Assembly: GCA_964512485.1 (NCBI GenBank)
Contig: CAZEHJ010000005.1
Coordinates: 1 to 64,000, forward strand
Length of the DNA stretch: 64,000 nt
DNA from: CAZEHJ01 sp964512485
GTDB lineage: Bacteria; Bacteroidota; Rhodothermia; Rhodothermales; UBA10348
Reading direction: 5' to 3'
Within the stretch, counting starts at the first letter, position 1; each line of letters starts with the position of its first letter. A program made the translations under genes and the position numbers. Of this stretch, positions 32,041-40,751 are shown in pieces. The notes beneath the pieces are model-generated. The model searched no databases. It saw only the letters and a list, made by a program, of their open reading frames with translations, and was not told the DNA's origin.

Positions 32041-34368
32041 CTATCCGGACGATCCGTTGCTCACTTCTACGATGGGATAGATAACCTGTTTTATCGCTCC
32101 TCGCTTGATTATGAGACGACCCTTGTTTCCCCTGTTTGCCACCGGGAATTTGGTGGGGCGCACGATTTCAGATCTGCCACGTGTTGTCTCTACTTCAAGA
32201 CCCTGTCTTGCAGCAGCCGAAAGTGCAAATCCGATTACTTCATCTTTCGCATTCAGACGAATTGCGATGACGCCCTTCGCGGCATTTTTCATGATTGGGA
32301 TCTGCGACGTCGGGAAGATCAGGCAATTACCCTCTTTTGTAGCGAGGCACACATTTTCGGAGCCGGCACAGGGCTCGACTCTCAGCAATGATTCGCCGGC
32401 GGCGATTTTCATGAACATCCGGCCGTTAACAGTCGATGGATCCGCATAATTGTCGAGTGACATGCGCAGCGTCTGTCCGTCCGAGGTAACACCGACGGCA
32501 AACGGACCCTCGATCGCTTGCTCCCCTTCTCCAAACAGCTCAAGTTCAGCATCCTCTTGAACCACAAGTTTTGGAAGAGCTTTTTTATCCATCGATATGA
32601 GGCCCACAATGTACTCTCGGTCAGAAAAATCGAAAAGCTTCTGTACGGGACTGCCATGGCCGGTCGTGCTGGGAAGTGATTCCGAACGCGTTGTGTAGGC
32701 CTTGCCGAAATTGCTGAAGAAAATGACGGTCTTTCTGGTAGAGCTGGGCAGTATCCAGCTTACTTCATCGCCATCCCTGACACGAATGCTTTCCACACCT
32801 TTGTAGGAACGTTGCCGCTTGACCCAGCCGTCCTTTGTGACGATGACGTAGACATCTTCGTCGACGATGTAGTCCTCAACGGAATACTCTCTCACAGCGT
32901 CAGGGCCCGCGACTACCGTTCTCCTTCCCTCCGAATACTTCGACCGAATGTCCTTCAGCTCGGCTTTGATGAGCTTCCACCTTGCAGGCTCATCAGCCAG
33001 AAGTTTTCTCAGTTCGTGAGCCATGGCCTCCTTCTCGTCAAGCTCTTTCCGGATGGCATCAATTTCCAGCTTGGAGAGCTTGTAGAGCTTGGTCTCAAGA
33101 ATGGCCTCTGACTGAACGTCGTCCAACTCGAAGCGATGCATGAGCCTGGAGGAAGCATCCTGCTTGTTCTCGGAGGCCCGGATGATTCGAATAGCTTCGT
33201 CGAGGGAATCGAAGATCTTCTCGAATCCCCGCAGAATGTGGATTCTTTTTTCAAGCTGTGCCAACTCGAATTGAAGGCGCTTGACGACAACCTCCATCCG
33301 GAAATCGAGGAAGTGTCTCAAGACGGTCTGCAGATCGACTTTGGCCGGTGCTCCGACCTCAGGATTGTCTGTCGGCAGGAGGCAGGTCAGGTTTACGTGG
33401 AATCTGGTCTGCAGGGCCGTGTGCTTCAACAGATACGCCATGGCGACCTCACTGTTGGATCCCCGCTTGATCTCCAGAACAATCCGAACATCGTCCGTGG
33501 ATTCGTCACGAACGTCTACCAGCTGCGGGACTTTGCCCTTGATAATGTTGTCTGCAATCTGCTCAATGAGCGTGCTTTTGGTTACTCCGTATGGAATGCT
33601 GGTTACGATTACGCGGCTCTTGCCCTCGTTTTCGTATTCACCTCTCAGTTCAATGGGGCCTTCACCTTTCGAGTAGATCTCGATAAGCGACTCCTGAGTG
33701 TTGAGAATTCGACCACCGGTTGGAAAATCCGGGCCGGTTATAAATTTCTCGACCAGCGTCTGGGTCCGCGCGTTCGGTGAGCCAATCATGTAGATGCAAG
33801 CATCGATCAGTTCGACCAGATTATGCGGAGGAATGTTGGTCGCCATTCCGACGGCTATTCCGGCCGCTCCATTCAGGAGGAGATTCGGTACCCTTGCTGG
33901 AACCACGACAGGCTCGAACAGCGTGCCGTCGAAGTTGGGACGAAAGGCCACCGTCTCCTTCTTGATCTCGGCAAGCAGCTCCATGGCCAGCGGCCTGAGG
34001 CGGGCCTCGGTGTAGCGCATGGCGGCCGGCGAATCCCCGTCGAGAGAACCGAAATTTCCGTGTCCATCAACCAAGGGAGCCCGGAGGGAAAACTCCTGGG
34101 CCATTCGAACCATCGCTTCGTAAATCGCAGAGTCCCCGTGAGGGTGGTACTTCCCCATGACTTCCCCAACGACCGTCGCACTTTTCTTATATCTGGAATC
34201 GGGATAGAGGTGCAAATTGTTATGCATGGCATACAAAATGCGCCGCTGAACTGGTTTTAATCCATCTCGGATATCCGGTAAGGCACGAGCAGTAATAACG
34301 GACAACGCGTAGTTCAGATAGCGCGAACGCGTCGTTTCGTGCAAAGAAATGACATCTACAACTGGCAT
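32041..34368 (-). CDS. parC: Type IIA topoisomerase A subunit, ParC
   Basis: This is the DNA-cleaving subunit, 775 residues. The catalytic tyrosine is Tyr119 in AAMRYTEARL. The quinolone-contact positions are the wild-type pair Ser80 and Glu84 in HPHGDSAIYEA, so no resistance change is seen. A coiled-coil tower and a C-terminal beta-pinwheel follow; the gyrase-defining QRRGGKG box is absent (nearest is VKRQRSYKG), which supports ParC. It lies upstream of parE in the same orientation, in a likely operon. Confidence 0.85.
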   Translation of the reverse strand: MPVVDVISLHETTRSRYLNYALSVITARALPDIRDGLKPVQRRILYAMHNNLHLYPDSRYKKSATVVGEVMGKYHPHGDSAIYEAMVRMAQEFSLRAPLVDGHGNFGSLDGDSPAAMRYTEARLRPLAMELLAEIKKETVAFRPNFDGTLFEPVVVPARVPNLLLNGAAGIAVGMATNIPPHNLVELIDACIYMIGSPNARTQTLVEKFITGPDFPTGGRILNTQESLIEIYSKGEGPIELRGEYENEGKSRVIVTSIPYGVTKSTLIEQIADNIIKGKVPQLVDVRDESTDDVRIVLEIKRGSNSEVAMAYLLKHTALQTRFHVNLTCLLPTDNPEVGAPAKVDLQTVLRHFLDFRMEVVVKRLQFELAQLEKRIHILRGFEKIFDSLDEAIRIIRASENKQDASSRLMHRFELDDVQSEAILETKLYKLSKLEIDAIRKELDEKEAMAHELRKLLADEPARWKLIKAELKDIRSKYSEGRRTVVAGPDAVREYSVEDYIVDEDVYVIVTKDGWVKRQRSYKGVESIRVRDGDEVSWILPSSTRKTVIFFSNFGKAYTTRSESLPSTTGHGSPVQKLFDFSDREYIVGLISMDKKALPKLVVQEDAELELFGEGEQAIEGPFAVGVTSDGQTLRMSLDNYADPSTVNGRMFMKIAAGESLLRVEPCAGSENVCLATKEGNCLIFPTSQIPIMKNAAKGVIAIRLNAKDEVIGFALSAAARQGLEVETTRGRSEIVRPTKFPVANRGNKGRLIIKRGAIKQVIYPIVEVSNGSSG

Positions 34369-34487
34369 GAAATACGAACAATAACGGTCTTAGAAGTGCG
34401 TCCTGTCAATGTACGAAGAACAAATCTGTTTCGGGACCGTGTTTTGATCTGCATCAGACTTTTTTTACCCACACTCGGATATGGGTC

Positions 34488-35150
34488 TCAACGCCCATTC
34501 TGATTCTTGTAATGAATCATGTAAAAATCGCCTTTTGCCTCGCGATGTTGATCCAGCACACCGGCTCGAGTCAGCGTGACGAGGAGCTTTCCTGCTTCCC
34601 CGGATTCCAGGTCTGCAATCTGGGCGAACCCGTTGACTGTCACCCTTCCATATTGCTCGAGGTAGCGCATGAGGAGCAGTTCCTTTTCGCCGAACTCAAA
34701 GTTCACTCCCTCCCCGTTGTGTTCTGACTTCATCAGGCTGACTGACTCAGGTGTGGCTTCCACACTCATGTCTTCGATACGTACGTAGGCCGGACCACTG
34801 CCATCTTCTTCATTTACAACCAAAAAGTGCGGCTTTCGGTGGCTTTCCGGCACCGTGACGAGAATGACATCGCGACGATTGGATACGGGAATTCTCTCAG
34901 AGACCCAGTGTACGGCAGGTCGGCAGTTCATACCCAGAGCCTGGCGAAGCGAAAACTCCTCTTCAAACGAGTCCTTGACGCCCAGGATCGTCCCATCGTC
35001 ATCGACGCCAAGGAATAACCTTCCGCCTCCTGAATTGGCGAAGGCGACCACCTCTTTCGCAAGTCGCTCGGGTTCCGGGACTCTGCGTTTGAACTCCAGA
35101 TGGCGTCCTTCGCCCCTCGCAACCAACCTTTTTACTTCCTCAATCGTCAT
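34488..35150 (-). CDS. AlbA_2 (Schlafen-type, DUF4) domain regulator
   Basis: The 220-residue protein opens with the AlbA_2 domain: EGRHLEFKRRVPEPERLAKEVVAFANSGGG (in part HLEFKRR, VVAFANSGGGRLFLGVDDDG, then ILGVKD). Such domains bind nucleic acid or nucleotide and occur in regulators and Schlafen-like nucleases. The C-terminal third (about 150-215; GEKELLLMRYLEQYGRVTV) looks like a winged helix. The catalytic residues of Schlafen RNases are not obvious to me, so a DNA-binding regulator is the safer guess. It sits between parC and gpsA, 18 bases from gpsA. Confidence 0.75.
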   Translation of the reverse strand: MTIEEVKRLVARGEGRHLEFKRRVPEPERLAKEVVAFANSGGGRLFLGVDDDGTILGVKDSFEEEFSLRQALGMNCRPAVHWVSERIPVSNRRDVILVTVPESHRKPHFLVVNEEDGSGPAYVRIEDMSVEATPESVSLMKSEHNGEGVNFEFGEKELLLMRYLEQYGRVTVNGFAQIADLESGEAGKLLVTLTRAGVLDQHREAKGDFYMIHYKNQNGR

Positions 35151-35168
35151 TTTCTCTCCTGGTCCGGG

Positions 35169-36215
35169 TTAGTCTTCTTCCATAAACGAAGGGATCCACT
35201 CCTCTCGCTTTGCACTCCTCATCATCAAATTTCTGACCGCCTTGTCAGGTGGTATTCCGTCAAATAAAATGCCATGGACGGCCTCGGTTATGGGCATTTC
35301 CACATTTAATTTGTTGGCTAATTCCATGACCGAAGCAGTTGTGCGCACGCCCTCGGCTACCATGGTCATTTCGGCCTGAACTTCCTCGAGCGATTTCCCC
35401 TCGCCGATCGAGAAGCCAAGATTCCTGTTACGGCTCAGCTTGCTCATGCATGTGACGACCAGGTCACCAATGCCAGCCAGGCCGGCAAACGTCCTCGGAT
35501 CAGCACCCAGGGCCACTCCCAGGCGCTTTATTTCAGCCAGGCCTCTTGTCAGAATCGCCGCCTTCGCATTGTCTCCATAGCCAACTCCATCACTGATTCC
35601 GGCCGCGATGGCAAGAACATTCTTTACTGATCCTGCAATCTCAACGCCCCTGATATCCGGATTGACGTAGACGCGCAGAGTGGGAGTCATGAACGTCGCC
35701 TGCACTTTCTCTGCGGTCTCCATCGAATAGGAAGATGCCACTACCGTAGTTGGGGTCGCCTGCGCGACTTCTTCCGCATGACTCGGGCCATAGAGGACTG
35801 CAATATTTTCTTTAGGCAGATCCGTCAGTGTGTCATTCAATACACAGGACGTTGTCAGTAGTGTTCCGTTTTCAATGCCTTTGGCGACAGAAACGACGAC
35901 CAGTTCAGGAAATACATACTGATTCAGTATTTCGGCTACGGAGCGTACTGCCTGCGATGGCGTTGCGATCAACCAGAGCGTTGTATCCTTGACAGCCGCT
36001 TCGAGATTATGCGTGATCGTGACGTTTTCAGGGATGACTGCGTCGGGAAGGTATCCTGGGTTGTGGCGTGACTGGCGCATCGTCTCGGATGCTTCTTGGC
36101 GTCGCGCCCAGAGGGATACCTCATGACCTGTGCTTGCCAGACTGATGGCTAGTGCCGTTCCCCAACTACCTGCTCCGATTACTGCGACGCGATGTGAATC
36201 CCCTCTCAATGTCAT
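35169..36215 (-). CDS. gpsA: Glycerol-3-phosphate dehydrogenase [NAD(P)+]
   Basis: GpsA reduces dihydroxyacetone phosphate to sn-glycerol 3-phosphate for phospholipid synthesis. The 348-residue protein has the Rossmann motif AVIGAGSWGTALA (GAGSWG 14-19), VVSVAKGIENGTLL, and the catalytic-lysine region GVEIAGSVKNVLAIAAGISDG, followed by GLAEIKRLGVALGADP and TFAGLAGIGDLVVTCMS. It lies next to plsY, which uses its product: together they make lysophosphatidate. The ATG at 36215 is used; a slightly later start near VAVIG is possible. Confidence 0.96.
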   Translation of the reverse strand: MTLRGDSHRVAVIGAGSWGTALAISLASTGHEVSLWARRQEASETMRQSRHNPGYLPDAVIPENVTITHNLEAAVKDTTLWLIATPSQAVRSVAEILNQYVFPELVVVSVAKGIENGTLLTTSCVLNDTLTDLPKENIAVLYGPSHAEEVAQATPTTVVASSYSMETAEKVQATFMTPTLRVYVNPDIRGVEIAGSVKNVLAIAAGISDGVGYGDNAKAAILTRGLAEIKRLGVALGADPRTFAGLAGIGDLVVTCMSKLSRNRNLGFSIGEGKSLEEVQAEMTMVAEGVRTTASVMELANKLNVEMPITEAVHGILFDGIPPDKAVRNLMMRSAKREEWIPSFMEED

Positions 36216-36271
36216 CCACCAGGATTATCCTTTATTTCAGAACTTCGATACTGAACACTTCACGGAAGCAC

Positions 36272-36955
36272 TCAGATTTCTCCCCTCCCCTTCATTCCGC
36301 GGGCCATCCTAAACGTTTTTATTCGATTCTCTTCGCCCTGAATCAGTCGGCGAATATTGGATCTGTGGGCGACGAATATACTTGTAGCCAGGGCAAGACT
36401 GAAAACGAAGATGCTAGCATCAAGACCCTCCACGCCCAGAACATACTTTCTGATGGCGATAGCTGTTGGATACATCACAGTCGCCGAGAGTGATGCTACC
36501 GATACATACCTGGACGCAACAAGAACGAGGGCGAACACGCCGAGGGTGGCGAGCATGACCATTGGCGTGATTGCGAGCAGCATTCCGGCTGTTGTGTTGA
36601 CGCCTTTACCACCTTTGAAATCTGCCCAAACCGGATACATGTGGCCGATTACGGCCATTACGCCGGCCAACAGTCGCACAACTGAATCTACTTCCCAGAA
36701 CCCAAGTCCCGATGGCAGCTGGTCAATTCGAATCATTGCGATGAGGCCCGCGGCAAGAATTCCTTTGCCGAGATCAACAACAGCAGCCACTGTACCTGCT
36801 TTCCATCCGAGGACCCGGAAAGCATTCGTCGCGCCGGCATTTCCACTACCGTGTTCTCTGAGGTCGACACCCATTGAGATCTTGCCCACCCATACACTGG
36901 CGGGAATTGACCCTACCAGATAACTCAATATTATGATGAGCGCCACAGATTGCAT
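36272..36955 (-). CDS. plsY: Glycerol-3-phosphate acyltransferase PlsY
   Basis: PlsY transfers an acyl group from acyl phosphate to glycerol 3-phosphate at the inner membrane, making lysophosphatidate. The 227-residue protein has the family motifs SYLVGSIPAS, HGSGNAGATNAFRVLGWKAG, and DFKGGKGVNTTAGMLLA, with about six membrane segments. The N-terminus MQSVALIIILSYLVGS is the first helix. It is upstream of gpsA in a likely operon, a natural pair. The C-terminal 25 residues after HRSNIRRLIQGEENRI are basic and variable. Confidence 0.94.
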   Translation of the reverse strand: MQSVALIIILSYLVGSIPASVWVGKISMGVDLREHGSGNAGATNAFRVLGWKAGTVAAVVDLGKGILAAGLIAMIRIDQLPSGLGFWEVDSVVRLLAGVMAVIGHMYPVWADFKGGKGVNTTAGMLLAITPMVMLATLGVFALVLVASRYVSVASLSATVMYPTAIAIRKYVLGVEGLDASIFVFSLALATSIFVAHRSNIRRLIQGEENRIKTFRMARGMKGRGEI

Positions 36956-37050
36956 GGCATGTTTCCTCGCTACGAATTTCAGGTAACACTGAGCTGGTTA
37001 CCGGCCTTAAGATAGAAACACCCGCAACTTACCCGCATGGTTCCCGAAAA

Positions 37051-38046
37051 TTATTTGGATACCACCGTTCCCATCACAAATGCCCCGCTTCCGGACATTT
37101 TACTGAGCATCAATTCGGCATCAGGTGAGCTGACAACCGCAATCAAACCTACTCCCAGGTTGAATGCGGATCGCATGTCTTCTTCCGGTACATTTCCTGT
37201 TGACTGAATCAGATCAAACAAAGCTGGGCGTGACCAGGAGTTGTAATCGACCTTTATCGTCAGGCCTTCCGGCATGATCCTCTTCGAGTTTCCTGGAATG
37301 CCTCCGCCTGTTACGTGCACCAGTCCCCTGACGTCAGCGATGCTCATTGTCTGCCGGATTACCGGGAGGTACGACTTGTGGACGGCCAGAAGAGCGTCTC
37401 CAACACTGATACCACCCAGTTCTTCAGGGCAATCATTTACATCGTACCGGGAGAACAAAACGTGACGGGCAAGGCTGTAGCCATTCGTGTGTAGTCCTGT
37501 CGAGGGAAAACCGATCAGTACATCAGTTTCCTCAATTCCAGAACCGTCGATGATCTTTGATTTTTCGACGACCCCGACAATCGTACCGGCCAGATCATAC
37601 TCCCCTTCCTCGTAGATGTCCGGCATCTCCGCCGTTTCACCACCAATGAGTGCGCACTCATTCTCAACACACGCTTTCGAGAAGCCTTCGATCACATGAT
37701 ATGCAGTTTCCGGATTGAGTTTTCCAGTTGAGAAATAGTCGAGGAAGAAAAGAGGCGTAGCGCCGCAGACGGCGATATCATTCACGCAGTGGTTCACCAG
37801 ATCCTGCCCGACCGTGTTGTGCCGATTCATGGCGAATGCGACCTTCAGCTTGGTACCGACTCCGTCTACAGACGAAACGAGGGCAGGATCGTCAAACGAC
37901 TTCCAATCAACATCGAAGAACGCGCCGAACGCGCCGATATCGGTCATTACTCCGGGAGTGAACGTTTTTCGGACCAGAGGTTTGATCCGATTTACCATTT
38001 GCTCGCCGGCTTCTATGTCGACTCCGGCTTCTTTGTATGTGGCCAT
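37051..38046 (-). CDS. purM: Phosphoribosylformylglycinamidine cyclo-ligase
   Basis: PurM (AIR synthetase) converts FGAM and ATP to aminoimidazole ribonucleotide, step five of purine synthesis. Motifs include ATYKEAGVDIEAGEQMV, SSVDGVGTKLKVAF, DLVNHCVNDIAVCGATPLFFLDY and GGETAEMPDIY. The frame is open upstream to 38130, but the ATG at 38046 begins exactly at the conserved start and gives 331 residues, normal for the family. It does not sit with other pur genes here. Confidence 0.95.
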   Translation of the reverse strand: MATYKEAGVDIEAGEQMVNRIKPLVRKTFTPGVMTDIGAFGAFFDVDWKSFDDPALVSSVDGVGTKLKVAFAMNRHNTVGQDLVNHCVNDIAVCGATPLFFLDYFSTGKLNPETAYHVIEGFSKACVENECALIGGETAEMPDIYEEGEYDLAGTIVGVVEKSKIIDGSGIEETDVLIGFPSTGLHTNGYSLARHVLFSRYDVNDCPEELGGISVGDALLAVHKSYLPVIRQTMSIADVRGLVHVTGGGIPGNSKRIMPEGLTIKVDYNSWSRPALFDLIQSTGNVPEEDMRSAFNLGVGLIAVVSSPDAELMLSKMSGSGAFVMGTVVSK

Positions 38047-38204
38047 TTCCAGAAGAAATACAGGGTGGAAAGACTGATTCTGTCGATGCGCGGTGTATAC
38101 GGCTTCTCGAAGGCAAACCGAGCGAATCAACGCCTAAAAATAGGACAGTCAACGCTGGTTCTTTGAGGAATCGACATGAAACCTCGATTCTATCAAGCCG
38201 CCGA

Positions 38205-38990
38205 CTATCGAAATGTTGTCCGGCCGAATCTGGATTGAAATCCGATCTGCATCTTCCCGACTCGACTGATGATCACCGGATTGGTCCAGATATCGTACTT
38301 CTGACGTTCTATTGATTTGGTGTATTCAAGCTGGGTGAACCACCATGATTTGAATGCGCGACGGGGCTTTCTCTTCAAATCAGCCGCCATATAAACAGCG
38401 TCGGCCAGGAGTTGCCGAATGAACACGGTCCTCTTCCATACAAGTTTGCGCTTCTTTTCATTCATTCCGCTGGAACGCAAGTCCTCTACCGAGAGCCCTG
38501 CGGCCCCAAGTTCACGTTTAGAAAACAGGAGTATTCGGCCCGAAGATATGTTGAAGTGCCGTAGTTCAGCCAATAACAGAGATGCCAGGATGACTGAGCG
38601 TATACCGGGTTGGAGCCAACGACCTTTGTAGCCCAATGTCCGTGCAATATCAAAACCAATCGGGTTGAAATGAGCCTCGAGCAGCTGCTTCAGATCCGAC
38701 TCAGTGTCAGGCTGATAGCCGGATGATGTCAATTCTCCGAGATCCATCAGCTTGTTGATGCGATCGTCACGTATGCGGCTCTGCCATTTCTCGGCAAACA
38801 CGCCTTCCCTGCGCCGGGACTCGAGTACATCCAGCGTCGTCGACTGCCATCGTGCCGGTGGATGGCCTGTCAAGATATCCTCCAGAAACGACTGCAGCCA
38901 CCCACACAGTGCATCCAGGAACTGTTTTTCTTCTTGGGATCGAGCCAGGGAAAAAAGGGCGTCCATCGATTTCCTCAGGCCGGATCGCAA
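38205..38990 (-). CDS. Degenerate squalene/phytoene-synthase-like protein (remote, unproven)
   Basis: No firm family is recognised for this 261-residue protein. Its C-terminal half aligns by eye with the end of phytoene/squalene synthases: a hydrophobic helix, SSGRILLFSKRELGAAGLSVEDL where synthases read GRVYLPLDELxxFGLSxEDL, and EYTKSIERQKYDIWTNPVIISRVGKM where they read YxxILDxIExxGYDVFxRRVxVSxxxK. Both aspartate-rich catalytic motifs are missing: the second is replaced by ELRHFNIS. If real, it is a non-catalytic paralogue. The start overlaps the hydratase stop by 16 bases, so they are co-transcribed. Other origins for the helical similarity are possible. Confidence 0.45.
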   Translation of the reverse strand: MRSGLRKSMDALFSLARSQEEKQFLDALCGWLQSFLEDILTGHPPARWQSTTLDVLESRRREGVFAEKWQSRIRDDRINKLMDLGELTSSGYQPDTESDLKQLLEAHFNPIGFDIARTLGYKGRWLQPGIRSVILASLLLAELRHFNISSGRILLFSKRELGAAGLSVEDLRSSGMNEKKRKLVWKRTVFIRQLLADAVYMAADLKRKPRRAFKSWWFTQLEYTKSIERQKYDIWTNPVIISRVGKMQIGFQSRFGRTTFR

Positions 38991-39784
38991 TGATCTGAAT
39001 CGTACGATTCAACCCAGGGTGCGTCTTTCTTGGAGAGAAAGGCTTTGATTCCTGCCTGGCAGTCGGTTGAGCCTCTGGCCTTCGCATTCCACCGGGCAGC
39101 GACACCGAGGGCGTCGGCAAATGATAGCTCAGAAGTTTCCACCAGCAGCTGTTTTGTGGCCGACACGGCCGACTCTGATGTGTTGCGGGCGATCTTTTCC
39201 GCGTATTCCAGAACCTCGCTCTCCAGATTGGCGTCCTTGCTGACGTTGGTGACCAGTCCAAGGGTGTGTGCTTCTGTGGCTGAAAAGAGTCTTCCGCTCA
39301 ATAACACGTCTCGGAGCGGAGTCTCGCCGATTCTGGACCGAAGCAGAATAGAGACGAGTGCCGGAACGAATCCAATCCGTACTTCCGTAAATCCGAACTT
39401 TGCATCTTCAGATGCAAAGCTCACATCACAGGCAGCCACGAGACCTGAGCCACCGGCAATCGCATGACCATTGATCTTGCCCAAAATGATCTTTGGGCTG
39501 CTGCGCATGGCGAGAAACAAGGCTGCCAGGGCTTCTGAATCGGCGAGGTTCTCCTCGTAGGTCGCCGTGCTCATCGCCGAAAGAGCTTCAAGGTCAGCGC
39601 CTGCGGAAAACACATCGCCGGCTCCCGTGAGCACAATGACTCTCACGAAAGCGTCCTGCCCCAAAGAATCGACGACCTTTGTCAGCTCTTTTACCAGCGA
39701 CTGGCTGAGTGCATTCCTCTTGTCCGGTCGGTTGAGGGTGAGGGTAACGATTCGACCGTCTCTACTGTGTTCAATTGCTAGCAT
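38975..39784 (-). CDS. Enoyl-CoA hydratase family protein, LiuC-like
   Basis: This is a crotonase-fold enzyme of 269 residues. The oxyanion-hole segments are FSAGADLEAL and HAIAGGSGLVAACDVSFA; one catalytic glutamate is kept in FGFTEVRIGFVPA, but the glutamate of the usual GGGCELA is replaced (GGSGLVA). That pattern is found in methylglutaconyl-CoA hydratases (LiuC type), which work on leucine breakdown, so that is the best guess. It lies between the LuxE-like gene (1 base away) and the synthase-like gene, with no other liu genes nearby. Confidence 0.85.
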   Translation of the reverse strand: MLAIEHSRDGRIVTLTLNRPDKRNALSQSLVKELTKVVDSLGQDAFVRVIVLTGAGDVFSAGADLEALSAMSTATYEENLADSEALAALFLAMRSSPKIILGKINGHAIAGGSGLVAACDVSFASEDAKFGFTEVRIGFVPALVSILLRSRIGETPLRDVLLSGRLFSATEAHTLGLVTNVSKDANLESEVLEYAEKIARNTSESAVSATKQLLVETSELSFADALGVAARWNAKARGSTDCQAGIKAFLSKKDAPWVESYDSDHCDPA

Positions 39785-39785
39785 A

Positions 39786-40751
39786 TCACCTTTCCAGCAG
39801 GAAATTACATCCTCTGAGTTCAGCTCCGGTCAGCCGGCCATGAATCTTGATCCCGTCACCGTGCACGGATGCCCGGTCCTGGGTCAAAATGGCGCTGACG
39901 CTGTAAATGTTCGCCAGGTCAAATATAGCCAACACACCCTCCTCTGTTGGAGGCATCCTCCGTAGTGGATCGGACGGGTCCAAAATGTCCACTTCCATCC
40001 AGGGGGGAGGATAAAAAAGGCCGTCTTCTCGCATATACAGCTGGCTCATGAGTTCACACATACCGTATTCGGAGGTCACCGAGGAAGTCGGTAAGCTGAA
40101 TCCATCGGCAAGGCGCGCGTGTAACTCACGTCGCGATACTTCGCGTCTGTGTGTTTTCATTCCACCTGTTTCAACAACAATCGCGTTCGCCGGCAGAGGA
40201 ATGTCGATCGACTCGATCAAGTCAAGAAGCCCGAATGCGGCCCCAAAAAGAATGAGTCGTGTTCCTGTTTTTGATGATGATTCCACAGCTCCGTTCAATA
40301 CAGACATGTCCTCCAGAAACAGCGTCGATCCGGCACTGCCTCGGGTCTCAACCAGGTGCTCAACCATGTGGACAAGAGAGCTTTTTTCAGCGTAGCGCGG
40401 AAGATGCCCGAGGATTATCGCGGCCTCATCTCCGAATGCGAGATTGAATCCGTATTCAACGCTGGAATGATAGATGGAGATGTCCTTGACGTAGTGTTTG
40501 CTCGTCACGCCGGTTCCGGTCCCAGAACTCTCGAAGACCCGTTGCGCTTCTCGAGGATCGAATGTGCATACCGGGGCACGTTTGAAGGCTTCAACCGGCA
40601 GATAGGTATATCCTTTGAATTTGCGATACACCGCACTGTGCTCTCGCTGAAATGAAATCGCAGCTTCGCGGAACGAGCGAAACTCTTCAGACTGCCCCTC
40701 TTTCAGATAATGAAACCGTGATGCGACGGTTTCTGCCGTCACGTTCATCAA
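39786..40751 (-). CDS. LuxE/acyl-protein synthetase-like adenylate-forming protein
   Basis: This 321-residue protein resembles LuxE, which activates fatty acids as acyl-AMP and takes the acyl group on a cysteine. Motifs are YLPVEAFKRAPVCTF (about 49-63), the nucleotide loop ESSGTGTGVTSKH, VVETGGMKTHRREVSRRELHARL and the YGMCELMSQLY loop. In Bacteroidota such proteins occur without luciferase genes and their partner is unknown. It overlaps the M14 peptidase stop by 4 bases and is followed by the LiuC-like hydratase, so a small acyl-CoA or acyl-lipid operon is plausible (inference). Confidence 0.82.
   Translation of the reverse strand: MMNVTAETVASRFHYLKEGQSEEFRSFREAAISFQREHSAVYRKFKGYTYLPVEAFKRAPVCTFDPREAQRVFESSGTGTGVTSKHYVKDISIYHSSVEYGFNLAFGDEAAIILGHLPRYAEKSSLVHMVEHLVETRGSAGSTLFLEDMSVLNGAVESSSKTGTRLILFGAAFGLLDLIESIDIPLPANAIVVETGGMKTHRREVSRRELHARLADGFSLPTSSVTSEYGMCELMSQLYMREDGLFYPPPWMEVDILDPSDPLRRMPPTEEGVLAIFDLANIYSVSAILTQDRASVHGDGIKIHGRLTGAELRGCNFLLER

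Noticed and set aside
34450..34487. Hairpin near a T run between parC and the AlbA_2 gene
   Set aside because: On the plus strand the T run precedes the stem and on the minus strand it reads as As after it, so it cannot be a standard terminator.
38170..38192. GAATCGA/TCGATTC inverted repeat upstream of purM
   Set aside because: It is short, with a long loop, and there is no context to support a role.
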